Numbered from the stretch's first letter, positions 40,170-52,130 are shown. The stretch: 64,000 nt of DNA from Kingdonia uniflora (GCA_014058105.1 JACGCM010002535.1:3782001-3846000); one strand, 5' to 3'. Made by a program: numbers and translations. The notes: a model not told the origin generated them from the sequence alone.

Positions 40170-41378
40170 TTCCAGTTTGCACAGTAGTGCCTATTTTCAT
40201 AAGCTAGGAATGTTGGTATTGAGTCTCAAATTAACCTCTTGTATGATCATCTTTGTAATGCTTTAGGGAGGGAGGAAATCACCATTGAACAATTTGTTGT
40301 TTCTCTGTAACCATATATGGTACATCATTATTGTGGCAGTGGAGAGGGTCTTAGAGAGAATTTCTTTTTGAAATAAGTTTTTGATCCAATATAATTCATC
40401 CTCAAGGTTACCAGGGACTCTTAAGATTCTGTGGTATTAAATAATCTTGGACCAAATATCTTGGGCATAAACACACCCCATGAATAAGTGGTCTAGAGTC
40501 TCTCCTCTTACTCCACACAGAGGAATTTAATAGTCAGCAGTGACAATTCTTTTATGCATGAATCTATTGCATATTATGAGCACTCTATTCACTACCTTCA
40601 GGTGGTGTATTGATATTTAGGAGAAGATATTGTTTTCTACATAATACTTGCCCATTCAAACTTTGCACTCTTCATCCTAATGGCTTCATAGGCAGAAGCA
40701 ACTGTGTATATATCATTGCAAGCTGGCTTCCAAATCACTTTATCAGCTCTATTTTTTGCGATTCTAGTTTTAAACGCTTCCTTCTTGAGCTCACTCCCAA
40801 GATTGTGGCGCCTGTTAGTGGGTATCTCCCACTTGTAGTTGTTGATGATACTGGAAAGGGTGGCTTTCTTGTGAAAATAGGAATCTAAATTCATTTTTTC
40901 TGATAAGGAACTAAGAAGAATACCTCTAGGCAACCATGGATCCTGCCAAAAAAGAGTATCATTGCCATCTCCAATTTGGTGAGTAACCAACTTACAAGCT
41001 TCCTTCCTTGTTTTAAGGATGTTTCTCGAGCAATTTTGAGGGGTTTTGAAAGTTTAGAAACACTTACCCTTTAACAAATTATTCACAACCTATTTGGTCC
41101 AAACATTGTAACCCTTAGAAACAACTCACTAAGTATGTCTCATAACAGCAACAATATTCAAGTTTTTATGTCACCAAGCAATAGGAGCAGTCTTCTTTAC
41201 CTCACCACTACCTTGCCTTAAGAACTTTAAGCATGGCTTGTTGATGTTGTCAATGGTGTGTTGAGGCAACATGTAGACCCCCATCAAATAAATTGAAACA
41301 CTTTGGAGCACTGAGATAATTAGTTTTAGTCCACCATGAAAGGTGTATAAATTGCCAAGCTTTAATCCTAGATGTAAT
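40170..41378 (-). pseudogene. L1-type LINE ORF2, C-terminal part (zf-RVT)
   Basis: Minus-strand frames read SRIKAWQFIHLSW next to the Copia-2 insertion, then THQIGDGNDTLFWQDPWLPRG (one residue trimmed here: GDGNDTLFWQDPWLPRG), SELKKEAFKT, KVIWKP, and finally DHLFMGCVYAQDIWS and TATIMMYHIWLQRN near 40,300. These are the linker and zf-RVT region of plant L1 reverse transcriptases. Frameshifts and stops are frequent. The preceding RT segment lies on the other side of the Copia-2 element at 46,449-46,561. Confidence 0.8.
41374..41378. repeat. Target-site duplication GTAAT, left copy
   Basis: Directly precedes the TGTAGAGAATCG end of Copia-2; repeated at 46449-46453. Confidence 0.88.
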
Positions 41379-41819
41379 TGTAGAGAATCGATGTAGCTAA
41401 TCTCTCTTCTCCGCCAAGAACGATATGCGGAATAAGTCTCTCAAATTCTAGGTCTATAGAATTAAACTCATACAGAGAAAAGATAGTCTAAACAAATAAA
41501 CTAAGCCCTCTTTATATACTAGAGGACTAATTACAAGTAGAAATGAATCTTGAGGCAAACTCAACGCCATAAACGATCTTTCAAGACAACCAACGCATAT
41601 CTCGTTCGAACGACTTTTATGACTACAGGTTTCCAGTCCTAGAAACATGTAACTCGTTCGAACGACATCCAAACTTGTTCGAAGGACTTTGACGAACCAA
41701 GTTCCAAAATGCGAAAACAGATATCTCGTTCCAAAGCCATCCAAGCTCGTTCGAACGACTTCCATTTTTATTTTTGACAATTTCAATTCTTCTTCAACAA
41801 TTCAAATTCATTCTCAACA
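41379..41819 (-). repeat. Copia-2 3' LTR (441 bp, internally deleted)
   Basis: Runs from TGTAGAGAATCG to ATTCTCAACA and aligns with 45817-46448 except for about 190 missing bases after GCGGAATAAG. The plus-strand ATCTCCCACTTG beside it is the complement of a polypurine tract. Four TTCGAA palindromes lie at 41,604-41,756. Confidence 0.88.
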
Positions 41820-41934
41820 ATCTCCCACTTGAAATCGAATCCCGTAACTCATCTCTAGAGCTCTAAATGAATTGCTCGTACTACCCAGACCTTCATTCTT
41901 GAAGACCCACAAAAGAAGTACATGTCGTCAACTT

Positions 41935-44900
41935 CTAAAAAGTCACCACCTTCATAAACATATCGGTCGGATTCACATCAGTATGAATCATCACAAGCTT
42001 CGACACACTGTCCTCGAGGAGCGAGCGAATATAGTGATACCGAATATTAATATGCTTGGTCCTAGAGTAAAAAGCCGAATTCTTCGCTAAGCGTATAGCG
42101 CGTTGACTATTACTATATAACTTAGGAGAAAGTTGTTCTCCATCAAGCTCTTTCATCAACCCTTTAAGCCAAATCATATCCTTGCACGCTTTAGTAGCTA
42201 TAACATATTCCGCCTCCGTCGTAGACAAAGTTACAATCATTTGTAGCCTAGAAACCCATGTAACCGCACCGCTTCCCAATGTAAATATGAAACGACTAGT
42301 GTTCATCCGCCTATCAATGTCACCCGCCATATCAGAATCAACAAAACCCTGTAAGCATATCTGAAAACCCCCATAGCATAATGTCATATTAAGAGTCCCC
42401 TTTAGATACCTGATCAGTATCCATTTCACAACTCTTCAATACTCCTTTCGTGGATTACTCATATACCTACTAACAACACCCGCTTCTTGGGCAATATCTA
42501 GTCTCGAACAAATCATAGCGTACATTAGGCTACCAACCGCAGATTGATAAGGAACCTTCCGCATCTTATCGTGATCCTTCTACGTCTTTGGACAACAATC
42601 CTTTGATAATTTGAAGTGACCTCCCAATGGTGCACTAACAACTTTAGAACCATCCATATTAAACCCCTTAGGTACTTTTTCGATGTACTCAGCTTAAGAT
42701 AACTTCAATTCTCACCGCTTTATGTCCCTGGTAACACGCATGCCAGGAACTTGTTTTGCTGTACCCAAGTCCTTCATAGAAAACTCCCGGGATAACTGTT
42801 CCTTCAACTTGACAATCTCTCCCATTTTGGTACTTGCTACCAACATATCATCTACATACAAAAGCAGAATAATATATGAGTTCCTCGTAATTTTTATAAA
42901 ATAACAGTAATCTGCATTGCTCTTCGAATAACCATTTCTGGAGATCAATTATTCAAACTTTAAATACCACTGTCTCAGCGCTTGTTTCAAACCATAAAAG
43001 CTATTCGTGAGCCTATACACAAGATCTTTGTTCCCTTTAACCAAATACCCTTCTAGCTACTTCATATAAATTTCTTTACCAAGGTTACCGTGAAGAAATG
43101 ATGTCTTGCATCATGTTGCTCAAGATACAAATCTTCAACTGCAACTATATTCATCACAACCTGAATAGTAGATATCTTCATAGCAAGAGTAGAGATATCG
43201 CCGAAATCAATGCCTTCTTTCTGCTGAAAGCCCTTCACCACAAGTCTAGCCTTGATTATCCTTTAACCGTTATATTCTTGCTTTAGTCTGTTTACCCACT
43301 TGTCATGCAATGCTCTCTACCCTTTCGGTATCCGAACTAAATCCCAAGTTCGATTTACTAATAATGACTGCATCTCATCATCCAGAGCAAGCTTCTATTT
43401 TCTCATAGCTTCCACATCTAAAGCCTCATTGTAACTTTTCAGTTCACCACCATCCGTAAGTAACAAGTGATTTAGGGAGTTAACATACCTTGCTGGAACT
43501 CTTGAAATTCTCGGCTCCTTTTGAAGTGCTACTGGAATGTCTAGATCATTAGGTTCCTCACCTTGATCCGATACATCAAACTCAACCACGACTTCTTCAT
43601 CAACCTCTCGAGAGGGTTCAAATTTAATATTGACACTTTCCGCTGCTTCACTGCTATTTCATTAACTAGGTACTTTGATGTTTTTATTCAAGACTTCCTC
43701 ATTGAATATAGCATTAAGGCTCCATATGACTTTCCAATTCTTCGCATCCCAAAATTGGTACCCAAACTCATCACCACTGTATCCAATGAATATGCACTTT
43801 GTCGACTTTGCATCTAGCTTTGTTCTTGTATCTGAATTATCAAGCACATATAAGGTACAACCAAAAATATGCAAGTGAGAAAGTTTTACCTCTTTACTGG
43901 TCCATGCTTCTTCAGGAAGTCCAAAATCCAAAACTGTTAAAGGCCCTCTCTTAATCAAGTACGCCGCCGTACTAACCGCATCCGCTTAAAAACATTCTAG
44001 CAATCCAAGATTGAGTCTCATACTCCTTGTTCTTTTATTTATTGTTCGGTTCATGCATTCTGTAACACCATTTTGTTGCAGTGTTTTGGGAATAGTCTTT
44101 TGTCTCCCAATCCCGTTTGAAGCGCAAAAGTCTTCAAACGTCACTACAGTATTCGCCCCCGTTATCCAACCTAAGACACTTCAGTTTCAAACTGGTTTCA
44201 TTTTCAACTAGAGCCCTTCACCACTTGAATTTATCAAACAATTCTGATTTTTTTTTCATGAAGTAGTCCCACAGTTTACGAGGAGCATCACCAATGAAAG
44301 TAAGGTAATAATGAGAACCACCAAGAGAAGATACCTTAGTTGGCCCCCAAACATCCGCAAGTACAAGATCTAGCTTTCCAGGTTTCCTTGATCTTCTAGT
44401 CATTTTGAAACAGACATTTTTCTGCTTTGCAAGAACATACTCATCACAAAACTTAAGATCAGCCTCATCAAGACCCTCTAGTTTTCCCTTTGTTACCATC
44501 ATCTTCATACCCTTTCACTGATGTGACCAAGCCGTTTGTGCCATGTACTTATATCAATCCTCAGAGTGGCTACACAAATAGTAGAAATTGTATTTTGCGT
44601 TGTATACAACGTTCCTTGTCTTAAGCCTCAAGCTACTACCATAGCTCCCTTTGTAACCTTTTAGAAGGTTGCACCAAAGGTGCTTACATATCTACCATCA
44701 TCCAACAATTTGCAAACCGATATAAGGTTACGTCCTAATTTGGGTACAAGTCGTACATCCTGTAAAACCAATGTTCCCTCTGAAGGCAACATTAACCTAG
44801 CATTTCCCTTTCCAGTAATATTACGTGCACTCTAATCTGTAAGAAAGACCGTACCGAAGTCGCCTTTAATATTATTGGTTAGGAAATCTATGTTTGCAGT

Positions 44901-45775
44901 AGCATGGAAAGAGGCACCCGAATCAACTATCCAAGATTCATTAACATTGTCACACGAAATAAGTGAAGCCTCATCAGAACTAACCTCCTCAGTAAGGTTC
45001 ATTGTATCTTTATCCTCATTATTATCTTTCTTAGAAGAAGAATTACAATCTCGCCTGAAGTGACCCTTTTTTCTACAAGTTCGGCACACACGGGGCAGCT
45101 CAGACTTTCCTCTTGACTATGATCGACCCCTTCCATATTTTGGACATTCTCTATAAGACCTTCCTCTTTCCTCGACGTTCAACACACTGCTGCTTAAACT
45201 CAAAAAGTGTTCATATGTTTTATGCCTATTATCTTCACTCATAATCAAAGAGACTATAGTATCAAATTTAATGTCTTCCTTCCCTGATGAGTTGCTCACA
45301 TCTATAATAAACCCTTCCCAACTCTTAAGCATCTGCCTTAAAAGAGCCCACGCTCTCACCTCCTCGGTAAAGATTCCAGTTAAGCATGAATGTTATTAAA
45401 CTCATTAATAAGAGCTTGTACACTACTATTATCCTTCATCTTTAAAGTAAACAAGCACTGTAAAAGATGTACCTTGTTTGCCCTGGAGTGTTTCGAGTAC
45501 ATAGCGGACAAAGTCTCCATCAAACCCTTCATTATCGTAACTTTGGAAAACATGTGCAGAATCTGAGATGACAGTGCTAACCAAATAGTTCCAAGCGTTT
45601 GCGATCCAATCGCGCCCACTTAGCAGCATCATAATCTGCTGGCTTCATCTCAACTCTACCCAGTGGTAAATCAAGAACCTTCTGATAGAGATAATTTTCT
45701 ATCTGTATCTTCCACACTCCAAAATTAGAACCATTGAACTTGGTGATCTTTAACTTCTCCTAATCGGCCATCGCT
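41935..45775 (-). pseudogene. Copia-2 gag-pol
   Basis: On the minus strand a start near 45,770 reads KLKITKFNGSNFGVWKIQIE, the gag N-terminus common in Tork/Tnt1-like elements. The zinc knuckle CRTCRKKGHFRRDC (about 45,090) is intact and the protease motif WIVDSGASFHAT follows. Integrase shows DLVLADVWGPTKVSSLGGSH and a second part near 43,950; RT shows ILLLYVDDMLVASTK (about 42,860); RNase H shows AGDIDRRMNTS, STTEAEYVIATKA and SRTKHINIRYHYIRSL, ending about 41,935. Stops and frameshifts occur throughout (for example 45,600-45,370 and 43,660-43,400). The YVDD box and DSG remain, but the frame is lost. Confidence 0.88.
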
Positions 45776-45816
45776 CTTTACCAGACAAGCTCTGTAACAC
45801 TTACTCTGAAACCAAT

Positions 45817-46448
45817 TGTTGAGAATCGAGGAAGCTAATCTCTCATCTACGCCAAGAATAGTACGCAGAATAAGCCTAACAGAAGAACAATCAAACAAGA
45901 ATAATAAAGAACACAAGAATTCCTAGATGAGGGAAGTGGAAAACCCTTACGGATAAAAAATCACTCCCCGAACAATCTACTATGATCATCAAACATGTTA
46001 CAATGATCTCTTAAAGCTTCTCATGCTTTAATAGAGTCTCTCAAATTCTATGTTTATAGAATTAAACTCATACAGAGAAAAGATAGTCTAAACAAATAAA
46101 CTAAGTCCTCTTTATATACTAGAGGACTAATTACAATTAAAAACAAATCTCGAGGTAAACTCAACGTCATAGACGATCTTCCAAGACAGCCAACGCATAT
46201 CTTGTTCGAACGAAAGCCAAGCTCATTCGAACGAATTTTACGACTAAAGGTTTCCAGCCCTATAAACATGTAACTCGTTCGAACGACATCCAAGCTCGTT
46301 GGAACGACTTTGACGAACCAAGTTCTAAAATGCAAAAACAGAGATCTCGTTCAAACGCCATCCAAGCTCGTTCGAATGACTTCCATTTTTGTTTGAACGA
46401 CTTCGAAAATTTAAGTTCTTCTTCGACAATTCAAATTCACACTCAACA
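45817..46448 (-). repeat. Copia-2 5' LTR (632 bp)
   Basis: TGTTGAGAATCG to ACACTCAACA. Contains TTCGAA palindromes at about 46,204-46,376 and the 190-bp segment missing from its partner. GTAAT follows at 46449-46453. Confidence 0.9.
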
Positions 46449-46561
46449 GTAATAGTATCAATAAGTTGTTGATAATCCCTAGGCCTTAGTCTAGTAGATA
46501 TTAGAGGTACTCCAAGGTATTTAAAGGGGAGGCTACCTTCTGTGAAACCAAGAATAGACAC
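46449..46561 (-). pseudogene. L1-type LINE RT fragment upstream of the Copia-2 insertion
   Basis: The minus strand reads SILGFTEGSLPFKYLGVPL and ISTRLRPRDYQQLIDTIT, the conserved block following the FADD catalytic region in plant LINE reverse transcriptases. It joins directly to SRIKAW at 41,378 when Copia-2 is removed. The RT core upstream is absent. Confidence 0.85.
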
Positions 46562-46780
46562 TACGTAAAAAATGGTTATTGACGATAAAAATATTTTTTG
46601 TTAATACTGGATCAACGACAGATATTCTGTTGTTAACAACTGTCACAAAAAACGGTGTCATTTTTGTCATCGACATTTATAAATGTCGTGTTTTAATAAC
46701 ATATGCATATGTCGTTCATCATAAAAACTATGACACTTATAAAAGTTTGCATCCTTACAATGACCTGGATTCACCCCTTA
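46559..46780 (+). mobile_element. CACTA-like terminal sequence
   Basis: Right at the LINE break the sequence begins CACTACGTAAAAAATGG and continues with repeated GACGA/TGTC-GACA-type motifs (GTCATCGACATTTATAAATG), as in the termini and subterminal arrays of plant En/Spm (CACTA) elements. No opposite end and no transposase were found. Confidence 0.35.
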
Positions 46781-47524
46781 ACCCTTAAATGCATAATCAT
46801 CTTGATCTTTTGTTCTTTCATGGCACCTTGGGAGGTAAACCCCTTTCCCAATTTTAGCATTCAAACACCCCTCAGTACAAGACTTGACCAGATCAGAAAC
46901 CCTAAAGTCACATTTTGAGAGAGTTGGGATCTCATTAGCAGAGAATTGGGGTTTACCATGATTCAAAATACCATTAAAGTAGTCATTATGCACAAGATTA
47001 GGCCCTCTGGAAACATTAACCTCTCTTGGCTTGAGAGGGGAGTAGGTATAACCCCTAGTAGCATTGTATCTTCTAGACGAATTTCCTTAGTTCCTTTAAG
47101 TGTTTGGCTTTGTGGCTCCCTGAGCTTTGGGCTTCCCCATCAAATTGGGTTTAGGTTTAGGGAAAAACTCAACTCCCACTCTAGAGGACTTTAAAGCTAC
47201 AACCTCTTCGATGATATGCCTTTCCTCTTCACTCATTGTTGTTGACCCAAGCATCTTCTTAAGGTTTCAAATTTCCTTAAAGGTGCCTACATCACTAGTA
47301 AACCTCTTCAATGAGAGTTTCCTAGCTTCCAGGTCCTCCATGGTATCACTCTTACGCTCTACAAAACTATCGAGATCTTCAGCATCAACGTTAGCCCTCG
47401 ATGTGGAGTAATCATTCCCATGACCCGGTAGATTAGGACCTCCCCTTGTAGCCTCAAGCTGAGACATGCCCGAGCGGAGCTGGTTTGCATTCATCCAGTG
47501 GTCAGACCCACCAGAGGGGGCCAT
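46778..47524 (-). pseudogene. Unrecognised coding relic
   Basis: A minus-strand start MAPSGGSDHWMNANQLRSG (47524) leads to a charged segment FVERKSDTMEDLEARKLSLK, a stop, then EERHIIEEVVALKSSRVGVE, FPKPKPNLMGKPK, and after further stops NDYFNGILNHGKPQFSAN and CLNAKIGKGVYLPRCHER. The pieces follow one another and look like real protein. I do not recognise the family: it could be LINE ORF1, CACTA-associated, or a host fragment. Confidence 0.4.
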
Positions 47525-47884
47525 AGCCTAAAATCTTGTCACCAAGATACCTTCTTCTCTGTTAGAAATCAATAGTTTCCCAAAATGGGTATGTTTTTCC
47601 AATTCAAAAATGCTACAGCTATACAATACTTACCCAAAGCAGCAACAGTTGCCCTAGCTTATATAATCCTGGACATAGATTAATGGTTGAGATCGAGAAA
47701 GACGAGAATGCACCTACTAAAATATACCAAAAAAATCTTTTAAGAACAACTCTAGTAGAAAATGCAAGTTTAGGTGTGGGATCTGAGAAGGGGCCCACAG
47801 AAAACCCAACCCACACTCGTTCTCTCCCAACAGTGAGTTCGAGTTTTCCACGTGATTTTTTTTATATTAATTTAAACGAAATCA

Positions 47885-47925
47885 AAACACCGCACGGTGT
47901 TCTTTTTACCGCCCGGTAAAAGGAA
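47885..47925. repeat. Palindrome GTGTTC-T5-ACCG / CGGTAAAAGGAACAC, copy 1
   Basis: GTGTTCTTTTTACCG is followed after CC by CGGTAAAAGGAACAC, a 15-bp inverted repeat with one mismatch. It lies about 150 bp inside the candidate left end at 47744 and upstream of the PMD gene. Confidence 0.75.
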
Positions 47926-48308
47926 CACTGCCACTGCAACTGTTAACATGAAATTCCCTCCAACTCGAGTTCAGTCATTCTCATTTTACTTCCTCATCTC
48001 TCCCAATTCGAGCATATTCCTTGAAAAATATCCAATCTCTCTCAAAATCAAATAGAGGCGCCAAAAGGAGAACCATACCCAAGTACATTACCTGGGTTTA
48101 GAGGGGCAAGAGATCCAGAGTGAGCCTTAACTCAGTCGAGGTCCGGAAGGAAGAAAAAAAGAGTAGAATTTGAAGATGCACAACAAACCCAAGGCATACC
48201 ACACCCACCCCAAGAAAACTACCCAGCCAGGTTTATTACCGGCCTCCCAGATGGCGTTACTCATAAATATTACACTGTTAAGGAACTCACGTTAAGTTTT
48301 TTTACATT

Positions 48309-50270
48309 GTGATTTTTTTATTTTTGTTAATCAAGTGTTTGACAAAATGCTCCCATGAACAGAATCGGGATTCAATACGTCCGCACGGCACATTCACTGC
48401 GTTGATCAAAGCTTGGAAGGAGATTTCCACAATTCTGGCAATAAGGGATCTTATGGTGAAGATATTCGGGAGCTTTATGGATATACGCTTGGGTAATTCT
48501 GATAATTGGCTAATTTAGGCGTTAACAGAACGTTAGTGGCCTACAATGCATACTTTTCTATTCCCATGTATAGAGAAAGGGATCACTCTAATGGATTTCT
48601 ATATGCTGACATCATTAGAAATCGGCAGATATCCTACACAGGTATCGTATGACGACAGTTGGAATATTTTATCCAACGCGAGGCAATTGCTCCCCCGCGT
48701 CGAAAGTTCTAATACAAAAAGTGGGAATGTCAGCATTTCACATTTGAGGGCGTACTTGACCATCACATATGATCAGGAGGATGATATTACCATTGTTTGT
48801 ACATTTATCCTCTTCATGATGGGACATTTATGGTTCCAAATGGCCAACGACACCGTCCTGCTTGGATATCTCACGACCGTGGCCGATTTGGATGAAGCTG
48901 CCGAATATGAGTGGGGTTCTGCAATTCTTGCTTCCCTATACCATAGTTTAGATATTGCAGTCGCGACCGGGGGTGCCATCACCGGATTTTCCCAACTTCT
49001 TGAGGTACACTAACATTTTTTTCTTACAAGCTACAAATAAAATATCTTCCAATAGATGTCTTAAATAGAATTTCTAATTGTTTTTTATGTTGTTCCGAAA
49101 TGTAGTATTGGTTCTACGAGTATTATGGGGTTGGTCACCCTATTGTCAAGGAAACGCTTAAGCTCACGTCCTATCCGCGCCTCAAAGCAGGGGAGAAGGG
49201 GAACAGGAAGAAAATAAATGACCAGGCAGTAAATTTGTTTACTCTAAGCAGATACCTCATTGACCACCAGACTATTGAGTCGATAACCTAGTAACCTTAG
49301 TCGGAATCTGTGGTATTACATTTAGATGACGGCTATACTGCGTCACTCCTGTCCCATAAGAGGATGCCACTTCAAGTCCCAAATGAAAACTGCGAGTATT
49401 ACTTAGGAAATAGATGTTGGAGGCAGTTGACTGGCACTACAGGTATTCTTTTGGATCCTCTGCTTAACATGTCACCAAATCTTAGTCCAACGGATTTACA
49501 GGTAACGAGATAGGCTGGCTTCGTTTACTGTGACCAGCTTATGATAGGGGAGGAGCGAGAGACTTGCACTTTATACTATGCTAACCAAACTTATGAGGTA
49601 GGCCACATGCTAACAGATTCCTAGAGGATGGGGAATATAAATTTGTTCAAACCCAAATCTATTCGTGAACGATGAATTAACTTTACACCTGTGGTGGTTA
49701 CGTCAGCAGAGGTTTATAGCTTATCCTAGGACTTCAGTTTGCCTGGCGAGGAGGAGGGGCCAGACCTGAGGTGGCAGATGGAGTGGGTAGAGAGGAGTGA
49801 GATGATCTGCATCCACCACTTGAGGGACCCGCCACCCATGTATGACTCCTACGGCGCAGAAGAGTCATGGTACCTGACTCATAGTATACGGCGACTCGCC
49901 CTTGCAGAGTCTGCGCGGGACGCCAGACGATCCAAAACTTGACTGATGAGATTGTTACTCTGAGGAGGAACATGGACAATGTAGACAACCAGCTATATTT
50001 GCATGTAAGTAATTAATTTATGTATTTAGTTATTTCTTAATGACATATTTATTTTGTCAAAATCTAAATAAATTTTATTTGTCATGTTCAAAACCTACAT
50101 CAGAGGAGGGGGCATGAGGTATGGGTAGTACCGCTACCACCTGGAGGTGGAACGAGGACGAGACAGGGGACCCATGGACATGGTCTACAAACCAGAAGAG
50201 CCGGTTGTAGCCACAGGGGGCTAGGTACTGGAGATGATACTAGCCCGTCTCAGTAGATATAAGTATTATT
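48309..50270 (+). pseudogene. Plant mobile domain (PMD, MAIN/MAIL1-like) gene relic
   Basis: Exon 1 (to 49002) reads GLDSIRPH-like NRDSIRPHGTFTALIKAW, then ALTER, TAG, WPTMHTFLFPC, GITLMDFYMLTSLEIGRYPT, VLLGYLTTVADLDEAAEYEW and GSAILASLYHSLDIA-GGAITGFSQLLE. A GAG|GTACAC donor and ATGTAG acceptor join it to exon 2 (49107): YWFYEYYGVGHPIVKE, LPLQVPNENCEYYLGNRCW and an acidic segment to 50,004 (CAT|GTAAGT). Exon 3 near 50,105 gives RRGHEVWVVPLPPGGGTRTR. This is the aminotransferase-like PMD fold of plant MAIN/MAIL1 proteins and many transposon-borne relatives. At least four stops (two TAG in exon 1, one replacing Trp of ERWWP; others in exon 2) make it a pseudogene. Confidence 0.75.
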
Positions 50271-50279
50271 TATGCCTAT

Positions 50280-50500
50280 GTAGACATAATATTTTATTGT
50301 AAACATCAGTGTTAAACAATTTCTATTGTAAAATTTTGTTTCTCTATATAAGTACTTGTACGACCTGATGTCCTATTTTTTTATATAAATGAATATTAAT
50401 CAATTTATTTTGAGTCATGAATTTAAATACAAATGCAATTACAATTCTTAAAATAGTAGTTATACGCACAAAATGAAGCTCAAAACAGATACAATTAAAC
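50280..50500. other. AT-rich gap after the PMD relic
   Basis: No coding pattern or repeat was recognised. Confidence 0.3.
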
Positions 50501-50509
50501 TTAATTCAT

Positions 50510-50890
50510 CGTTCACGACTAATGCAGAGATTAAACCAAGACCATTCAATAAGGGGGAGTGGATCCCGTCCATAGTTAGAAAGTTGGCAATTTGTTGGAA
50601 ACTCATCGGGCGGGACGTAGTTCCGGTAAAAAAATATCGTATGGAGTCTCGAACGGGAACGGCTGGTTGTCTTTCTCATACCATTCATCTCTGGCCTCGC
50701 AAAGAATATAGGCTAGTGGAACACCTTTGACCCGTCTATCAATATTCCTTCATATCTCAAGAAACTCATCACATTTAACCTTAAGCACATTCTACCTGTC
50801 GTATAAATGTTCATGAGGGTATTGAAGCTTCGTATGCTCCCTGAATTAGATATTAACTCCATTCCATAACTTTTTGAAGTTGAGCTATCA
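50510..50890 (-). pseudogene. Unrecognised conserved-looking ORF between PMD and transposase
   Basis: One minus-strand frame reads KLQYPHEHLYDR, a stop, NVLKVKCDEFLEI, a stop, RNIDRRVKGVPLAYILCEAR, DEWYEKDNQPFPFET and PYDIFLPELRPAR before a stop near 50,545. Only two stops, both TAG/TGA at likely Trp or Gln codons, break over 90 codons of protein-like sequence. I do not recognise the family. Its position between PMD and the Harbinger transposase suggests it may be part of the same element. Confidence 0.4.
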
Positions 50891-50899
50891 GAGAGGTAG

Positions 50900-51128
50900 A
50901 TTATCAACAAAATGTTGTGCAGTCTTCATTCCAGCCAAATACCACCGAAGAATCATGTATTAGAGCTGAAAAACTAGCATTGTTGAGTTCAAGTAGAGGA
51001 CCTGTTATTAGAGTATTTCCAGCCAACATATTTATAAAGTAAAAAGTAGCCATTGTGATTCCAAAACTAGCCATTGTGAAGGACCCACCAGAGGAACTAT
51101 CCGTTGTGGGTAATCAGTGGAGGTGACG
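50900..51128. other. Spacer containing the alternative Harbinger left end
   Basis: GAGTATTTCCAGCC at 51011-51024, preceded by TTA, resembles the PIF/Harbinger terminal repeat. Confidence 0.45.
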
Positions 51129-51182
51129 GTAAAAAGAATACCGTACGGTAAAAGGAAGACCGTGTGGTGTTCTTTTTACCGC
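51129..51182. repeat. Palindrome family, copy 2
   Basis: GGTAAAAAGAATACC, then TACCGTACGGTA (a perfect 12-bp palindrome), then GGTGTTCTTTTTACCG. It lies about 120 bp upstream of the transposase start and repeats the copy-1 motifs in a rearranged order. Confidence 0.7.
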
Positions 51183-51303
51183 CGCCTCCACTGATTTCCC
51201 GCAACCACTTCTTCTTTCGCCTTATCCTTTTACACTTCTCTCTTCTTAAGAAACTTGTTCTCCCTTTACCGTCAACACCCTTCTCTCAACTCTGTAACCT
51301 CAA

Positions 51304-52130
51304 ATGTCTTCTTCATCATCATTTTCATCAATTGATGATCCTCCACGTGTATCGCCGTCCCCCTTTCACGATCTTATGTTTGATTGTGCGGCAACAATTT
51401 ATGTTCTGCACCAAAATGCAATAAACCTAGTAGTACATGATGCAACTTCGAGTCACGATGGGAATGCCATAGGCCGTAAGGATAAGAAAAAGAAGCAAGA
51501 TCACGAATTGGAGTATTACAGCATTATACGGGACTAATTTAAGCCAGGGTACACATATGAGCCAGATAAATTTTGGTGACATTTTCGTATGAGTAGATAC
51601 ATATTTATGCGTATATTTGATACAGTCGTTACACATGACCATTACTTTGTCCAAAACCCTAACAACGCTGGTACTATGGGGTTATCATCGTACTAAAAGG
51701 TAGTCGCAATACAACATTTCCTAAGCTATGGTGTTGCGTCAGATGTTTTTGACGAGTATATCCGAATAGAAGAAAGCACAACCCTGTTAAGTATGGAAAG
51801 GTTTTGTGTTGCGGTTATACAAATTTTTGGCGAGGAATAGCTTCGAGCACCAAACGCGGCCGACGTCGAAAGGTTAAAAGCGATTGGAGAGTTACGGGGA
51901 TTTTTTGGCATGTTAGGAAGCCTTAATTGCATGCATTGGATATGGAAAAATTATCTCATAGCTTGGCATGGTCAATTTACTGGTCATTACCCCAAGGCGA
52001 TACTAATTCTTGAAGCAGTAGCTTCACACGACCTTTGGAGTTGGCATTTTTTGGGGGGCTACCAGGGTCTAACAATGATATCAATGTCCTAGAACAATCA
52101 CATCTTTTCATCGACATGGCCGATGGTATC
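51304..52130 (+). pseudogene. PIF/Harbinger DDE transposase, 5' part
   Basis: A frame from MSSSSSFSSIDDPPR (51304) runs nearly 750 bases, broken by four stops (one a Trp-to-TGA). It includes YIFMRIFDTVVTHDHYF, QHFLSYGVASDVFDEYIR, GELRGFFGMLGSLNCMHW, WHGQFTGHYPK and LEAVASHDLWSWHF. A 1-base shift then gives FFGGLPGSNNDINVLEQSHL and FIDMADG. These are the DDE_4-type motifs of plant Harbinger transposases (GSIDCMHW-W-N, LEAVAS-D-WIWH, PGSNNDINVL). The first catalytic Asp in GSIDCMHW is Asn here. The second acidic residue (NNDINV) is present. The frame stops at 52,130 where an LTR element is inserted. Confidence 0.88.
52126..52130. repeat. Target-site duplication GTATC, left copy
   Basis: Precedes TGTAGGGAC of the nested element; repeated at 55210-55214. 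Confidence 0.9.

Larger units (their letters stand above)
41379..46448 (-). mobile_element. Ty1/Copia retrotransposon (Copia-2) nested in a LINE
   Basis: Bounded by LTRs of 441 and 632 bp and a perfect GTAAT duplication. The minus strand beside the 5' LTR reads AATTGGTTTCAGAGTAAG, a one-base variant of the Met-tRNA PBS. Gag, protease, integrase, RT and RNase H follow in Copia order. The element splits a LINE RT so cleanly that the LINE frame resumes after removal of one duplication copy: the left side ends with LIDTIT and the right side begins with SRIKAW. Confidence 0.92.

Noticed and set aside
46778..47524. Assignment of this relic to LINE ORF1
   Set aside because: Orientation would fit, but no zinc knuckle or DUF4283-type motif is visible, so left unassigned.
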